64,000 bases of DNA from Smallanthus sonchifolius (taxonomy: Eukaryota; Streptophyta; Magnoliopsida; Asterales; Asteraceae), in the NCBI GenBank assembly GCA_023525975.1, contig CM042022.1, forward strand, positions 64,500,001-64,564,000, in the 5' to 3' direction. The notes beneath the pieces are model-generated. The model was not told the DNA's origin. It saw nothing but the letters and a program-made list of their open reading frames with translations, and did no database searches. Made by a program: the position numbers and the translations under genes. Of the stretch, positions 44,516 to 56,350 are shown in pieces (the stretch's first letter is position 1; each line of letters opens with the position of its first letter).

Positions 44516-45797
44516 GTTCCACAATATGGCGGATTTTGTTCCATTTTTCTCTAACTTTTTCTTGATTCAAACATAAGTACAAAGAGATGTTCTCGAATTT
44601 CTGGGGGAAGTCCTTGTTTTGCGAAATGAAGACATGAAAGTAAATTGAAATCAAAAGGATGCATTTTTTTTTTATTTTTTTTTAAGTTGAGTCCTTAGCA
44701 ACAAAGGTGAAGGGTTGTTGGTTGTTAATGGATGTTTGGGTAAAAAGGTGGGTGTCCTAATACCTAGATCATTTTTATTCAATAATCTCCTTTTGTGGTT
44801 TTGCCCCGTGTACCCAAAACAAGTTCTAATTTGCACAAAACATATGATACCCTCAATAATCTGATAAAAATGAAAGCATCATTGTTGTGAATGAAAGATG
44901 TAAAGGCTTGAAAATGTGCTCACGGAAACGAATGAATTTGGGTAAAAGTGCAAAATCTATGCATGTCTATTATTTGAGCTTAACTTACCATGCCTTAGAA
45001 TAATTTGTGTCATTCTACTCGGTGGTTTGTTTAAAACTTGTGTTTGAAAAATGCATTTCTTCCCTGCAGTTTACAGCAAATTTGAAGTGTATATTTTGTA
45101 CCAAATGGAGTTCTTTTTAAGATTTATGTGATCAAAGTTCAAGTGCTAATCATGGTGAAACCCCCCTCCTTACACTTGAAGCTACATTGTCCTCAATGTG
45201 CATGTTTTTCAAAGAATTGTAAAGCATAAGAGAGGTAAAGGGACAGACGAACTCCCGTGAAAGATGGTGTATCCAATGCTTGTGATCGGTACTCATAGCG
45301 GCCTGAAAAGCATGATTCCAAACACAAAATTATTAGTACTGAATTTCAGAAAATTAACATCCTACAAACAAAAGTAAACAGTTTAAAATGGCACGGATCA
45401 GCCAGTGTCGGATAATACTTAAACACACAAAATAAAATAAAATAAAAACATAGCCGAAGAACACAGATTCACTGTGACAAAAATGTTGCACCAATGGGAT
45501 CTTTAACCAACTATCCCTCATGGGTCGAGGTTTTCCTCGCCCCAGTTCCTGTTCATCCTGCGCCTCATGTAGGAGACATCTTCCCCAATCAAATCAACCC
45601 TGTCAAATAAATTGTCGACTCACCCAGAAGTGGATTCACAAATCTCGAAAGAATGGCGGGCATAAGTGCTGGCTATCTGGATGGATTCATAGAGGTCCAT
45701 CATGGATGGAAATCCCGTGTTGTTGGAAGATGATGTTCCAGTGTCATGGTGGTGCTGATGGTGAGGAGAATACTGATGGTGGGGAGAGTGCTAAATG
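44516..45797 (-). other. A1 interior between ATHILA ORF and E2 site
   Basis: 45161-45200 repeats the A1 purine-tract motif (minus GAGGACAATGTAGCTTCAAG then TGTAAGGAGGGGGG). About 45510-45797 may be the decayed C-terminus of the ATHILA ORF, with scattered stops. The remainder is AT-rich without a gene. Confidence 0.55.
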
Positions 45798-46708
45798 TCA
45801 AGATCCATGATAACTCGCTCTGGATCCTCGGGATCCCAAATCCGTCCTTTGGAATCCTGAAAGCATGCCCGACCATCGGGCAAGTAAGTAATCATGCCCA
45901 TGCTTGCACATAAGGACAAGTCTAGTAATCCCGAGATGGTCTGTCGGTACCACGGGTTGGTTCATCATTGTACTCATAGAGTTGCACAATACAGCCGCCA
46001 CCAAACATAGGGGTGTTTACCCCGGCTGTGGAGTTAGTTGCGAAAAGGCAGAAGAAAAGGTATGCAATGTTGCAAGGCTCATGCCTCACTAAACAGTATA
46101 GGACATACAAGTCCCTGAGGTTGACCACCCCTCGCTTTGACCGCGTTGGGTAGCTGAGTGACTGAGGAGACGGTAAATGTAACGAAGCAAAGGATCCTTG
46201 AGTTTACTTCTTTTGGTTCGGCTAGAATTGTACCCCCAGTACCGACTTCGTTCCAGAAGGTTGTCCTAGTACTTCCATAATTGGGATGATGCATGTCTTC
46301 CTCGTCAGGAAAGCTGTGATTTAATGCTGAAAAGGTAGGTTCATAAATTTCTTCCTCCGCGTAGATTCTTAGAGCAATCCCAAATAGTGCAATAGAGGTG
46401 CTATACCAAGTTCCTCCTAACCGAAAGGATACAGTATCCTCATCCCAATAATCCAGCTTGTTTTGCTGAAAGTTGAATGTTGCCAAAAATTCCATTATGA
46501 GTTCTCGTACGGAATCACGATAGTTTTCAAATACATGTCGCCATGGAGGGGTGACAAGATTGAAAAAGTGCCCCCCCTTCCCGACGGTGTCCAACGTGTC
46601 ATAGCAAACTCGAAGATGTGATTCTTCGTCCCGTCGGCGGAGTGTGCGCAACCTTTCACGACACCAAGCCTCATTTTGGTTATTGAACACAGGGAACGGA
46701 TGAGCCAT
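45798..46708 (-). pseudogene. A1 ATHILA ORF (post-pol ORF), frameshifted
   Basis: From ATG at 46708: MAHPFPVFNNQNEAWCRE, then EFLATFNFQQNKLDYWDE and VSFRLGGTWYSTSIALFGIA. This pattern is typical of the Athila ORF-1 protein family (PF03078, from memory). A shift near 46100 leads into NLRDLYVLYCLVRHEPCNIA and FGGGCIVQLYEY. In Athila this ORF lies where retroviruses have env, but a membrane role is not shown here: no signal peptide, only one hydrophobic stretch near AYLFFCLFA. Confidence 0.75.
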
Positions 46709-47655
46709 GATCCTAAGACATTAATTAGCAAATCAGTCTAAACGAATTAAACCACAAGAAATTGATCCGAATCTGATCAGAGGGTGGAGCACGGGGGCAT
46801 GCCTAGTGGAGCACGAGGGCATGCCTAGTGGGGCACGGCCCATGCTTGACTGCAAGACCTAGGGATGTTAAATAGGAACACAACAGACCTACTGATGGTC
46901 GACCACGGGGGCGTTCCTGGTGGGGCACGGCCCGTGCTGCACTAAGAAGGGCAGAATCGGAGATTCAAACCCGTGCACGTGTCCGTATATGCAAACCCCT
47001 GATTTTCTATTTTGGGTGTTATGGATCTTTTAGCCAAACGACAATGGTAACAAAGATTGAAACAAAAATATGAACAAATGGGTAAATCCGGGTGAAAAAC
47101 CCAAATCAAACCTGACAGTATAAAAACAATAACTAAAACTAAGAATCAAAACCTACAAACTATGGATTCAAGAGAAATGACTTTAGAAAGGGGTGAAATC
47201 CGGTTTAGGACAAGAATCACCCGAAAATTAAAATAAAAACCCTAAATATACAAAACCGAACGATCTAAATATACCTTGGTGGAAGAATTGAGTGAAATCT
47301 TGATGAAAATGGTGGATTTGGGGTGTTTGGTGGCCAAAACTGAGAGGATTCATTTGAAATGTTTATGGTTGAATGATGTTAAAAGATGATATTTTTAGGA
47401 AAGAGAAAAAGCTGCAAAAACTTCCAGGCACGGCCCGTGCTCCAATGCACAATTTAAAAATTAATTTTTTTTAAGCCACATGAATCCACCAACAAATTTA
47501 ATTATCATCAAGATTAGTTTAGATCATCCAAGACTAAGAAAGATGAAAATCATAACACTAGGAAGTTCCATTGATTAGAATTTAAGAGTAATACAAGCCG
47601 AGAGTCTCATGCAACAAAACGAGATTCTAGCATACATCCTCCCTACACTAGGTGT
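46709..47655 (-). other. A1 spacer with GC palindromes
   Basis: 46785-46945 holds five GCACGG/CCGTGC-type words; one more is at 47428-47441. No ORF of note. Confidence 0.6.
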
Positions 47656-47949
47656 TTACATAAAGCCTCCGAACATCTCATGCGGGAGCATGGGCATCGG
47701 GTATTGGGAGGTGCGGTTGCAGAGGTCCGCAAGTTGATTTTTGAGCAAGAGTATCTCTTCCTTCATTTGTTCCATTTACTCACGCAACTACAGCAAGCGC
47801 ATCTCAGCAAGCACATTCATGTTAGTCAACTTTTTGATGAGTTCCTTCAGCTTGAGGACTACTTCTGTGATTGATGGCTCACGAGTCTTGGTCCTTGGCC
47901 TCCTCACCAGGTTCCATTCGGACGTACTCTCCCTGGAAGGCATCTTCAT
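47656..47949 (-). pseudogene. A1 small coiled-coil ORF between pol and ATHILA ORF
   Basis: 98 codons from ATG at 47949: MKMPSRESTSEWNLVRRPRT, a heptad stretch VLKLKELIKKLTNMNVLAEM, then MEQMKEEILLLKNQLADLC and the end MLPHEMFGGFM. Two in-frame stops (TAG near 47794, TAA near 47782) are each one C-to-T step from Gln codons. The reading frame is otherwise consistent from start to natural stop. Function unknown. Confidence 0.5.
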
Positions 47950-48254
47950 TTGGTGGTGATTGAACCAAAGATCAAGAAGTGAATTTATAGGGAGATTAGG
48001 TGGAGAGGCACGGGGGCGTGCCAGGTGAGGCACGGCCCGTGCTGACATGCTACGATGTAGGTATCATGTCTGAATCAAGTACAGACTTAACTGAGATCAT
48101 GGCCAAGATTTTTGGTCAGACACGGGGGTGTGCCTGCCCAAGCACGGGGGCGTGCTTCATCTTTCAGACTCAGATTTGAACAAAAATTGAAGTTAAAGCT
48201 ATTTACAAGATGCCAATGTTTAATTAAGGATCTTTGGCTAGACCTTCCCCTTTG
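47950..48254 (-). other. A1 spacer with GC palindromes
   Basis: 48005-48045 and 48120-48155 hold GGCACGGGGGCGTGCC-type words. No gene. Confidence 0.6.
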
Positions 48255-49406
48255 TTAGTTGATTTTGGGATGGAGGTTGATGACCTCTGAGAGTATTTCC
48301 GATTTTTCTTGATTGTAAAGTTTCAAATGATGACCGTTGACCTTAAAACTTCTCCCGTTATCATGTTCGACTTCAACCGCTCCGTATGGGAAAGCTTCTT
48401 TCACAGTGTAAGGTCCGGTCCATCGAGATTTTAACTTTCCTAGGAATAAACGAAGGTGGGAATTATAAAGCAAGACACGATCTCCTGCTTGGAATTGTTT
48501 ATGCTCCTTCAGACGAGAGTCGTGTAACCTCTTCGTTTTGTCTTTGTAAAGTCTGGAGTTTTCATAAGCTTGACAGCGTAGTTCTTCGAGTTCGTTGATT
48601 TGAACGAACCTGTTTTGCCCGACCTGTGCCAGGTCAAGGTTAGCAGTTTTTAACGCCCAGTAAGTCTTATGCTCCAGTTCCACGGGAAGATGGCATGCCT
48701 TCCCGTAGACGAACTTGAATGGAGTGGTCCTGATGGTAGTTTTGTAGGTCGTACGAAATGCCCAAAATGCATCGTTGAGTCTTTCCGACCAATCCTTTTG
48801 ATTATGACCGACGGTCTTCTCTAAAATTCTTTTGATACCTCGATTTGTTACTTCAACTTGACCGCTTGTTTGTGGGTGGTATGGTGTAGCAAAACGTGAT
48901 AGAGCTTTTTCTAATTGTGTGTTACAGAAATGCGTTCCCCTATCACTAATGAGAGATTTTGGTGCACCGAATCGTGAAAAAGTCTTTTAAGGAATTTGAC
49001 TACTGTCTTGGCGTCGTTAGTGGGTAGCGCCTGAGCCTCTACCCATTTTGAAACGTAATTGGCCACTACAAGGATGTATCGGTTTCCAAAGGACATAGGA
49101 GATGGTCCCATAAAATCAATTCCCCAGACGTCAAAGATTTCACACTCCTAGATAGGTCTTTGGGGCATCTCATTTCTTGAGTAGATGTTACTTGCCCTCT
49201 GGCAAGCGTCACATGATTGCACCATGGTTTGAGCATCCTTGAAGATTGTAGGACAGAAAAATCCGGAATTAAATACCTTCTTTACGCTCAAGGTAACTCC
49301 ATGATGTCCACCGGTTGGGCCTTCATGGCAATGCTTTAGGATTTGTTGTGATTCTTCTCCAAACACACATCTTCAGACGAGTTGATCAGCTCCGATCCTA
49401 AACAGG
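48255..49406 (-). pseudogene. pol: A1 integrase, cut by E5
   Basis: HHCC module: ILKHCHEGPTGGHHG … SCDACQRASN (49150-49366). Core start FMGPSPMSFGNRYILVVANY (about 49050-49110). A frameshift near 48985 precedes the SLISDRGTHF region. The C-terminal part (48255-48683, open) has AYENSRLYKDKTKRLHD and GDRVLLYNSHLRLF … WTGPYTVKEAFP, as in Athila integrase. A stop sits near 49148. It continues from RNase H across E5: EDPYL on the right, FRIGADQLV on the left. Confidence 0.88.
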
Positions 49407-49522
49407 TGTAACATCCCAAAAATAGTAAATAAATAAATAACGCGATCGAGATTTAATCGTCAAAAATGAAAGGAAAATGGATGGGCTCGGGCTGGGTTCC
49501 AACGGGCCGAGGGAAACCCATC

Positions 49523-49530
49523 TATATAAG
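49523..49530 (+). promoter_or_regulatory. E5 LTR TATA box
   Basis: CTATATAAGG, 116 bases into the LTR. The same is in the 3' LTR near 56470. A CTCTCTCATTTGCAACATC start-region candidate follows about 30 bases later. Confidence 0.7.
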
Positions 49531-49890
49531 GGCCAAGAAAGCCTCAACTCTCTCATTTGCAACATCTAGAGAGAGAAAGGAGAGCTCGAGCTTAGAGAGA
49601 AAGTTAACGGGTCGAACCGGAATTTAAGGAGCACGTTACTGCTGAGCTCGTGAGCAAAACCTCCGAATCAGAATCACAATCCAGGTAACGATTCGACATT
49701 AAACTGAGTTTTTCTTCATTTTGGGGTTTTTCGGGTTTTAGCTAAATTGGAGACGTTTTTATGGGTGAAACTTGAAAATAAGCTTAGAACTAGCATCTAG
49801 AATGAAAACCTCACATTTTGATCAAAGAAAGTTGTAAGATTAACATGATCGGGTTAACATGCAAGAATTTCGGACTTGATGGGGAAGCAG

Positions 49891-50151
49891 GTCTTGCGTA
49901 CTTATCAAATACGCAAAAAGGATGTCCTGCGTACTTATCAAGTACACATGATGAAGGTCTTGCGTACTTATCAGATACGCAAGAAGGATGACCTGCGTAC
50001 TTATCAAGTACGCATGAGGAAGATCCTGCGTACTTATTAAGTACGCAGGAGGAAGATCATGCGTGCTTATCAAGTACGCAAGAAGAATGTTCTGCGCACT
50101 TGTCAAGTATGCATGAACCAGGCCCTGCGCACTTGCTAAGTGCGCAGGCAT
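49891..50151 (+). repeat. Eight 33-bp hairpin repeats in E5 5' LTR
   Basis: Each unit contains TGCGTACTT-ATC-AAGTACGCA, a 9-bp stem with 3-base loop, plus an A/G-rich spacer such as TGAGGAAGATC. Units diverge toward the end (GCGCACTTGCTAAGTGCGC), yet base changes often keep pairing. The array recurs at about 56831-57091. Because 33 is a multiple of three, it yields repeat-peptide frames on both strands; these are by-products. Confidence 0.92.
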
Positions 50152-51417
50152 CAGGCTGGATAGTGAAGTCAGTATAGTCGCTTAATTCAGAATGATTTAA
50201 CCGTTAGAGTTGGGATTGGGTCTGATGTGTATTTAACTACCTAATTCAGATCGTACGTGACGTTGTTGGGCCTTTGTTTAGGACAACCAAGACTAGCTTA
50301 TCATGTGAGTTCTATGTGCCCCCTTCTATGTTATGTGCAAATCATTTTAAATGTTTTGGGGCTGAAGTGTATACACTAAATGAATAAATGCTATGAATGC
50401 CAATGTGATCATACGTGATACACAAATATATATATATATATATGAAAATCAATTATGAACAAAGAATGAAACGTATGTTTTCAAAGAATGAATAAAAGAA
50501 TGGCATAACGTAAATGAATGAAATCTTGCTTTATAATTATATATATTGCATGTTATGAATGTATGTATACATTATGGACGGAAACGAAGCTAACAGCTAC
50601 TACGGTAGACGGATGACCACTTGACTATTATGAAGCCAGAAAAGAAAGTCTAGAAAGGTAGACTAAATAATGGCCACTACGGTGGAGTAAGTCCCTAAAT
50701 CGATGCCCGGTTGTACAATTAGTTCAAGTGGGAAACGGATGCCTTAGGGCAGACGGGCGAATATGACAGACTACGACGGTAGGACGGTTAAGGCGGACAG
50801 CCGAAGTTTGGCCGGACGGTTTCTAGGACCGAACAAGTAAAAGGGCTACAACGGTAGCTTAAGGGCGTATGTCTTTGTGACATACGCAGTAAAAGACAGG
50901 TTGATCACCCTTATGTGTATGACCAATGAATGTTTAAGGAAAGTAAATGTGAATGCATATCTATGTAATCACATAAGAATGATGAAAGAAAAGCAAAAGT
51001 TATAAATACGTATTTATGTACTCGCACATGAACGACAAATGAAGGTCAATGATATGTTAATGTGTATTTATATATATTTATATATTTATGCATACTTTTA
51101 AAGAAATAATGTTCATACCTAATCGCTTTAAACGAGAACTCACCAGCGTTAGCTGACTTTTAGTATACATTTCAGGTAAAGAAAGGAAGGGTCGTGCGAA
51201 GGCGTGATGGTTACCCGGCAAGCGACTGACATCCCACTCTTGATTGTTAATAAAAATGTTGTGTTTTTAATTGTTAAGACTTCCGCTATTATGTTATGTA
51301 TTTGAATGATGTTTGTTTTCGCTACTCTCGAATGTTTTAAATTAAGTTCAGTATTTATGACTATGTTTATGAGTAAATCCAACAAGTGAGGTTACCCGGG
51401 AAAGGGGCCTTACAAGT

Positions 51418-51429
51418 TGGTATCAAAGC
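51418..51429 (+). other. E5 primer binding site, one mismatch
   Basis: TGGTATCAAAGC, three bases after the LTR; G-to-A change compared with TGGTATCAGAGC in the other elements. Confidence 0.85.
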
Positions 51430-51764
51430 AATAGTTTGAGAGATTCAGACATCCCTAAATGTCTGGACTTAAGCTGATTATGGGACCAACGCACGTATGT
51501 CAGTATGGGTAACCAACGCCAACGCCAACACGGTTAGTACTAAAGTTAATGCTCTTGGATAGGAATAGATACCTTAACTTAGAACAAATAGATGTCAATG
51601 TCACAACCGATTTGAAGAGTTTTGAACCCGAAAAGCACTGTAAATTAGTAATCACAAACCGGTCACTGTAATTAACAATTTACCTTGCTCGTACTGTTAC
51701 AAACTATGATCTGAAGAAATGACATTGGTGTATTCCCATTATAACTATCAGGAAACTAAGAACT

Positions 51765-54700
51765 ATGGCTGGTGGAGGGAGGACCGGACGCCGATACGGT
51801 CGCACTGGCCTAGTAGGTAGACCTCCGTTGAATCAAAGACTTGAAGAAGAAGAAGAAGAGAGTGTGCACGCAGAACACACCGAGAGTGTGCACGAAACAG
51901 AAGTGACCCCAACCGGGGACAACAATCAAGGGCCTCTATAGTTAGAACCCGAGGTCAGGGATGCTATTGCCCGCGAAGTTGTACTCACTCTGAAGAAAGT
52001 ATTGCCTGATCTACTATCTGAGGCACTAAAGAAAAGTAGAGAGGAGGATGAAGGAGACCATGAAGAGAAAGTATATGACAGTGAAGGGGATGAAGTGAAG
52101 ATGGGATCAAGCAATCATGGGTGTACCTATAAAGGTTTCAAGGACAGAGACCCACCCAAGTTCGATGGGAACAAAGATTCAGTGGCTACGTTCGAATAGA
52201 TTGAGAGGATGAACGTTGTAATCAACATCAGCGAATGTCGACCGGACTAGGCTGTTAAGTATGTTGCTCATTCTTTCACCAATGAGGCACTAAGTTGATG
52301 GAGGAACATCCAGAGGACAAAGTCGCTAAACGCTCTTGCCAAAATGACATGGGAAGACCTGAAGAAGCTGATAATCCAAAAGTTCTGTCCCTAGAACGAA
52401 ATTGATCGAGTGGAGAATGAATTCCTAAACTTTAAGGCTGGCGACAAGACGCACCGCCAGTATACTTCTAGGTTCAATGAGCTAGCTCAACTGGTACCCC
52501 ACCTGGTAGAGACTGAAGAGCGACTGATCAAGTACTATGTGAAGGGCCTACCTCAAAAGGTCCGTTTTCATATGAAAGCTAATCTACCCTCGACCTTCGA
52601 GTCGGTAGTGAATCTGAGCGGAATCGTCTACGACGATTATGCCAATGAGGACCGGGCACCTGAGACACAAAAGAGAAAGTGGGAGAACCCGTCTAGAGGC
52701 ACCGAAAAAGGGAATATAGAAACTGGAATTAAGAAACCAAGGTCAGATGAATATGAAACTTGCAAGAAATGTGGAAGGCAACATCTTGGCGAGTGCCGAA
52801 TCGGCACCACCACATGTTATAAGTGTAGGAAGCTGGGGCACTTCTCCCGAGAATGCGTAAAGGACGTCAAGTGTCAGGTATGTGGATTGTTTGGACATCT
52901 GACAAAGAACTATAAGAAGGCCGGCCGATCTGGTTCAGGAAAAGAGAGGGAATAGGAACAGCCAAAGGCAAGGACTCGAGCCTATGCCTTAATTGAGGAG
53001 GAAGCAAGAGGAAACCCTGATGTTGTGTCAGGTACGTTTCTAGTTAATGATGAACATGCTGCTATTCTATTTGACTCTGGTGCTAGTAAAAGCTTTATAT
53101 CAAATGCGTTTAGTCATAAACTAGATTGCACTATCAACACCATAGTAAAGGCCTTTAGCGTACAAACTGCCATTGGTAAAAATTTAGTAGTATTCCAAGT
53201 AACAGAAAATTGCATCATAGAAATAGAGGGCCATAAGTTTCCTTCTAGATTATTCCTTCTCACCTTAGGAGGATTCGATATAGTATTGGGTATGGATTGG
53301 CTAGCTGCCAACGAAGCTCAAATCATATGTAAACGTAAGAGGATACACCTCAAAGCTCTTAGCGGCAGTCCAATTACGGTTTATGGGGATTGGAATTGCA
53401 TGATGCCGAACGTCATCTCGATGACCAAGGCCAAAAGTTACATGAGGCGCGGTTGCGAAGCTTATCTGGCGTATGTTATTGACGATAGAATGAAAATGAA
53501 AGAACTCAAGAATGTACCCGTGGTGTGCAACTTTCCGGAAGTATTCCCTGAGGATCTACCTGGGTTGCCCCCCGATCGGGAAATAGAATTTCAGATTGAC
53601 TTACTGCTTGGAGCTGAGCCCGTTGCCAAAGCCCCCTACCGATTGGCTCCGTCAGAAATGAAAGAATTGATGTCTCAACTAGAGGAATTGACAAAAAAAG
53701 GATTTATCAGACCGAGCATTTCACCATGGGGAGCTCCGGTACTATTTGTAAAGAAGACGGACGGCAGCATGCGCATGTACATTGACTACCGCGAATTGAA
53801 CAAGAGGACAGTAAAGAACAAATACCCACCGCCTAGAATAGACAACCTTTTTTATCAACTGCAAGGTGCGAGTTGGTTCTCAAAGATCGATCTTAGGTCG
53901 GGTTACCATCAGTTGAAAGTAAGAAAAGAGGACGTACCAAAGACCGCGTTTCGCACGCGTTATGGGCATTATGAGTTTCTCGTGATGTCCTTCGGATTAA
54001 CTAACGCACCAGCAGCGTTCATGGACTTATTAAATAGAGTATGTCGACCAATACTGGATCGATCAGTGATAGTTTTTATAGACGACATTCTGATTTATTC
54101 AAAAAATGAGGGTGATCACCACTGTCACCTAAGAGAGGTTTTGGAGGTGCTAAAGTAGGAAAAGTTGTACGCAAAATTCTCCAAATGTGCGTTCTGGCTT
54201 AGGGAAGTCTAATTCCTAGGTCATGTGATAAACCCAAACGGCATCATGGTAGATCCTGCAAAGATTGAGGCGGTAAAGGAATGGAACGTCCCGAAGACGC
54301 CAACAGATATACCAAGTTTTCAAGGATTGGCAGGCTACTATCGGAGGTTCATTCAAGATTTCTCGAGGATAGCCTCGCCACTAACTAAACTGACACGGAA
54401 GGAAGTAAAATATGAATGGGGTTCAACCCAAAACAACGCGTTTTAGGAACTTAAGACACGGTTAACCCAAGCTCCAGTCTTAACACTACCTGAGGGAAAT
54501 GAAGAATTGGTAGTCTACTCTGACGCTTTGGGTCAGGGTTTAGGATGCATACTTATGCAACGAGGAAAGGTAATTGCTTACGCTTCACAACAACTAAAGA
54601 TTCACGAGGTTAACTACCCAACTCACGATCTAGAGTTAGCGGCAGTAGTTTTCACGTTGAAAATATGGAGTTACTATCTGTATGGAGTTAAATGCACCAT

Positions 54701-56311
54701 TTACTCTGATCACAAAAGCCTGAAGTACTTTTTCGAACAAAAGGAATTAAACATGAGACAAAGGAGGTGGTTAGAGCTACTGAAAGACTATGATTGTTAG
54801 GCAAGGCAAACGTAGTGGCTGACGCTTTAAGCAGAAAGGAAGAATCGGAACCTGTCCGAATCAAAGCGTGTCAACTGATTATAACGCCTGATTTGATGAG
54901 TGAAATATCAAAGGCACAAGATGAAGCACTATTAGAAAGAAATATAAAACGGGATAGAATAGTAGGACAACAAGGAAATTTGGATGCAAATGCATACGGT
55001 GTATGAACTAGGTTTGGCCGGATGTGGATACCTAAGATTGGCGAGCTTAGAGGCAAAATACTCGATGAGGCCCATAAGTCTCGCTATTCTATCCACCCTG
55101 GGACAAACAAACTGTACCAAGACTTGAAGAAAGAGTACTGGTGGCCTGGCATGAAGAATGATGTGACTGAGTACGTGAACAAGTGCCTATCGTGTTCCCT
55201 AGTTAAGGCCGAGCACCAGAAACCATGCGGTAAAATGCAACCTTTACCAATACCGGAATGGAAGTGGGAGGATATCACGATGGACTTCATTACCAAGCTA
55301 CCGTGAATAGCTAAAGGCAATGATACCATTTGGGTGATCGTCGACCGCTTGACAAAGAGTGCTCACTTCATGCCAATACATGCGACTTCATCGTCTGAAA
55401 AGCTAGCAGAAATATTTATTAAGGAAGTTGTGAGCAGACATGGTATGCCGCTGTCGATTGTGTCCGACAGGGATACTAGATTCACGTCAAGGTTTTGGAA
55501 GAAATTCAATGAAGCAATGGGCACTAGGCTGAACATCAGCACCGCTTACCACCCCCAAACCGATGGACAATCGGAAAGGACCATTCAGACCTTGGAGGAC
55601 ATGCTCCGGGCCTGTATAATTGACTTCGGTGGGAGCTGGGACAGCCACCTACCATTGGCAGAATTTTCATATAACAACAGCTATCACTCAACTATTGGCG
55701 GCATGCCGCCATTTGAAATGTTGTTTGGGAGGAGATGTAGGACCCCGGTTTGTTGGGGGGAAATTGGACAAAAGGATTTTGCAAGTCTCAAAGTGGTCAA
55801 AGCTACTTCCGAGAAGTTTGATCAAATCAAGGCTCGAATGAAAGCCGCAAAAGACAGACAGAAATCACACGCGGATAAGAGAAGAAGGGTGGGGGACATG
55901 GTACTGTTAAAGGTATCACCATGGAAAGGAATCATTCGATTCAGAAAACGTGGCAAACTAAGTCCAAGGTTTGTCGGACCTTTCAAGATTTTAGCGAGAG
56001 TGGGTCAAGTTGCTTACAGACTCGACCTACCCGTTGAGCTTAGTGGAATACACCCTACGTTCCATGTGTCGCACTTACGCAAGTGCCTAGCTGACGACAC
56101 ATCTCACATACCGTACGACGAGATCGAAGTGGATAACAGTCTAAATTATGTGGAGGAACCAATAGCCATTCTTGACCGAGCTAAGAAGCGACAACGCAAT
56201 AAGTAGATTCCTTTAGTTAAAGTACAATGGAAGCACAGAAAAGGGTCAGAAGCTACATGGGAGAAGGAAGACGAGATGAGGGAACTATACCCTCAACTGT
56301 TTAACGTATAA
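51765..56311 (+). pseudogene. gag-pol: E5 gag-pol polyprotein, many stops
   Basis: ATG at 51765 (MAGGGRTGRRYGRTG). Gag domain about 52100-52650; three Cys-rich clusters near 52760-52910, of which CYKCRKLGHFSREC is a full zinc knuckle and the last (CQVCGLFGHLTKNY) has lost its final Cys. Protease LFDSGASKSF near 53070; RT with FIDDILIYSK near 54080; RNase H 54507-54800; integrase 55022-55800; chromodomain 56140-56300, natural stop at 56309. Stops at 51939, 52197, 52248, 52296, 52392, 52953, 54156, 54210, 54444, 55004, 55304 and 56204; a small deletion near 54797 shifts the frame. Longest open part is 53025-54158. Confidence 0.93.
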
Positions 56312-56332
56312 TTTGTTTCGAGGACGAAACCC

Positions 56333-56350
56333 CTTTAAGGAGGGTAGACT
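56333..56350 (+). other. E5 polypurine tract
   Basis: TTTAAGGAGGGTAGACT directly before the 3' LTR; the last nine bases match the E4 tract. Confidence 0.85.

Larger units (their letters stand above)
49407..51414 (+). repeat. E5 5' LTR, 2008 bp
   Basis: TGTAACATCCC to GGGGCCTTACA. It differs from the 3' LTR by scattered substitutions and small indels, more of them in the first 300 bp. Confidence 0.95.

Noticed and set aside
49840..50151. Repeat-peptide ORFs in both LTRs of E5 (AYLISTQD-type units)
   Set aside because: They come from 33-bp hairpin repeats whose length is a multiple of three; both strands are open, and there is no start context or conservation.
49891..50151. CRISPR-like spacing of palindromic repeats
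   Set aside because: Units are contiguous and diverging, spacers are not unique, and the array lies in an LTR of a plant retrotransposon.
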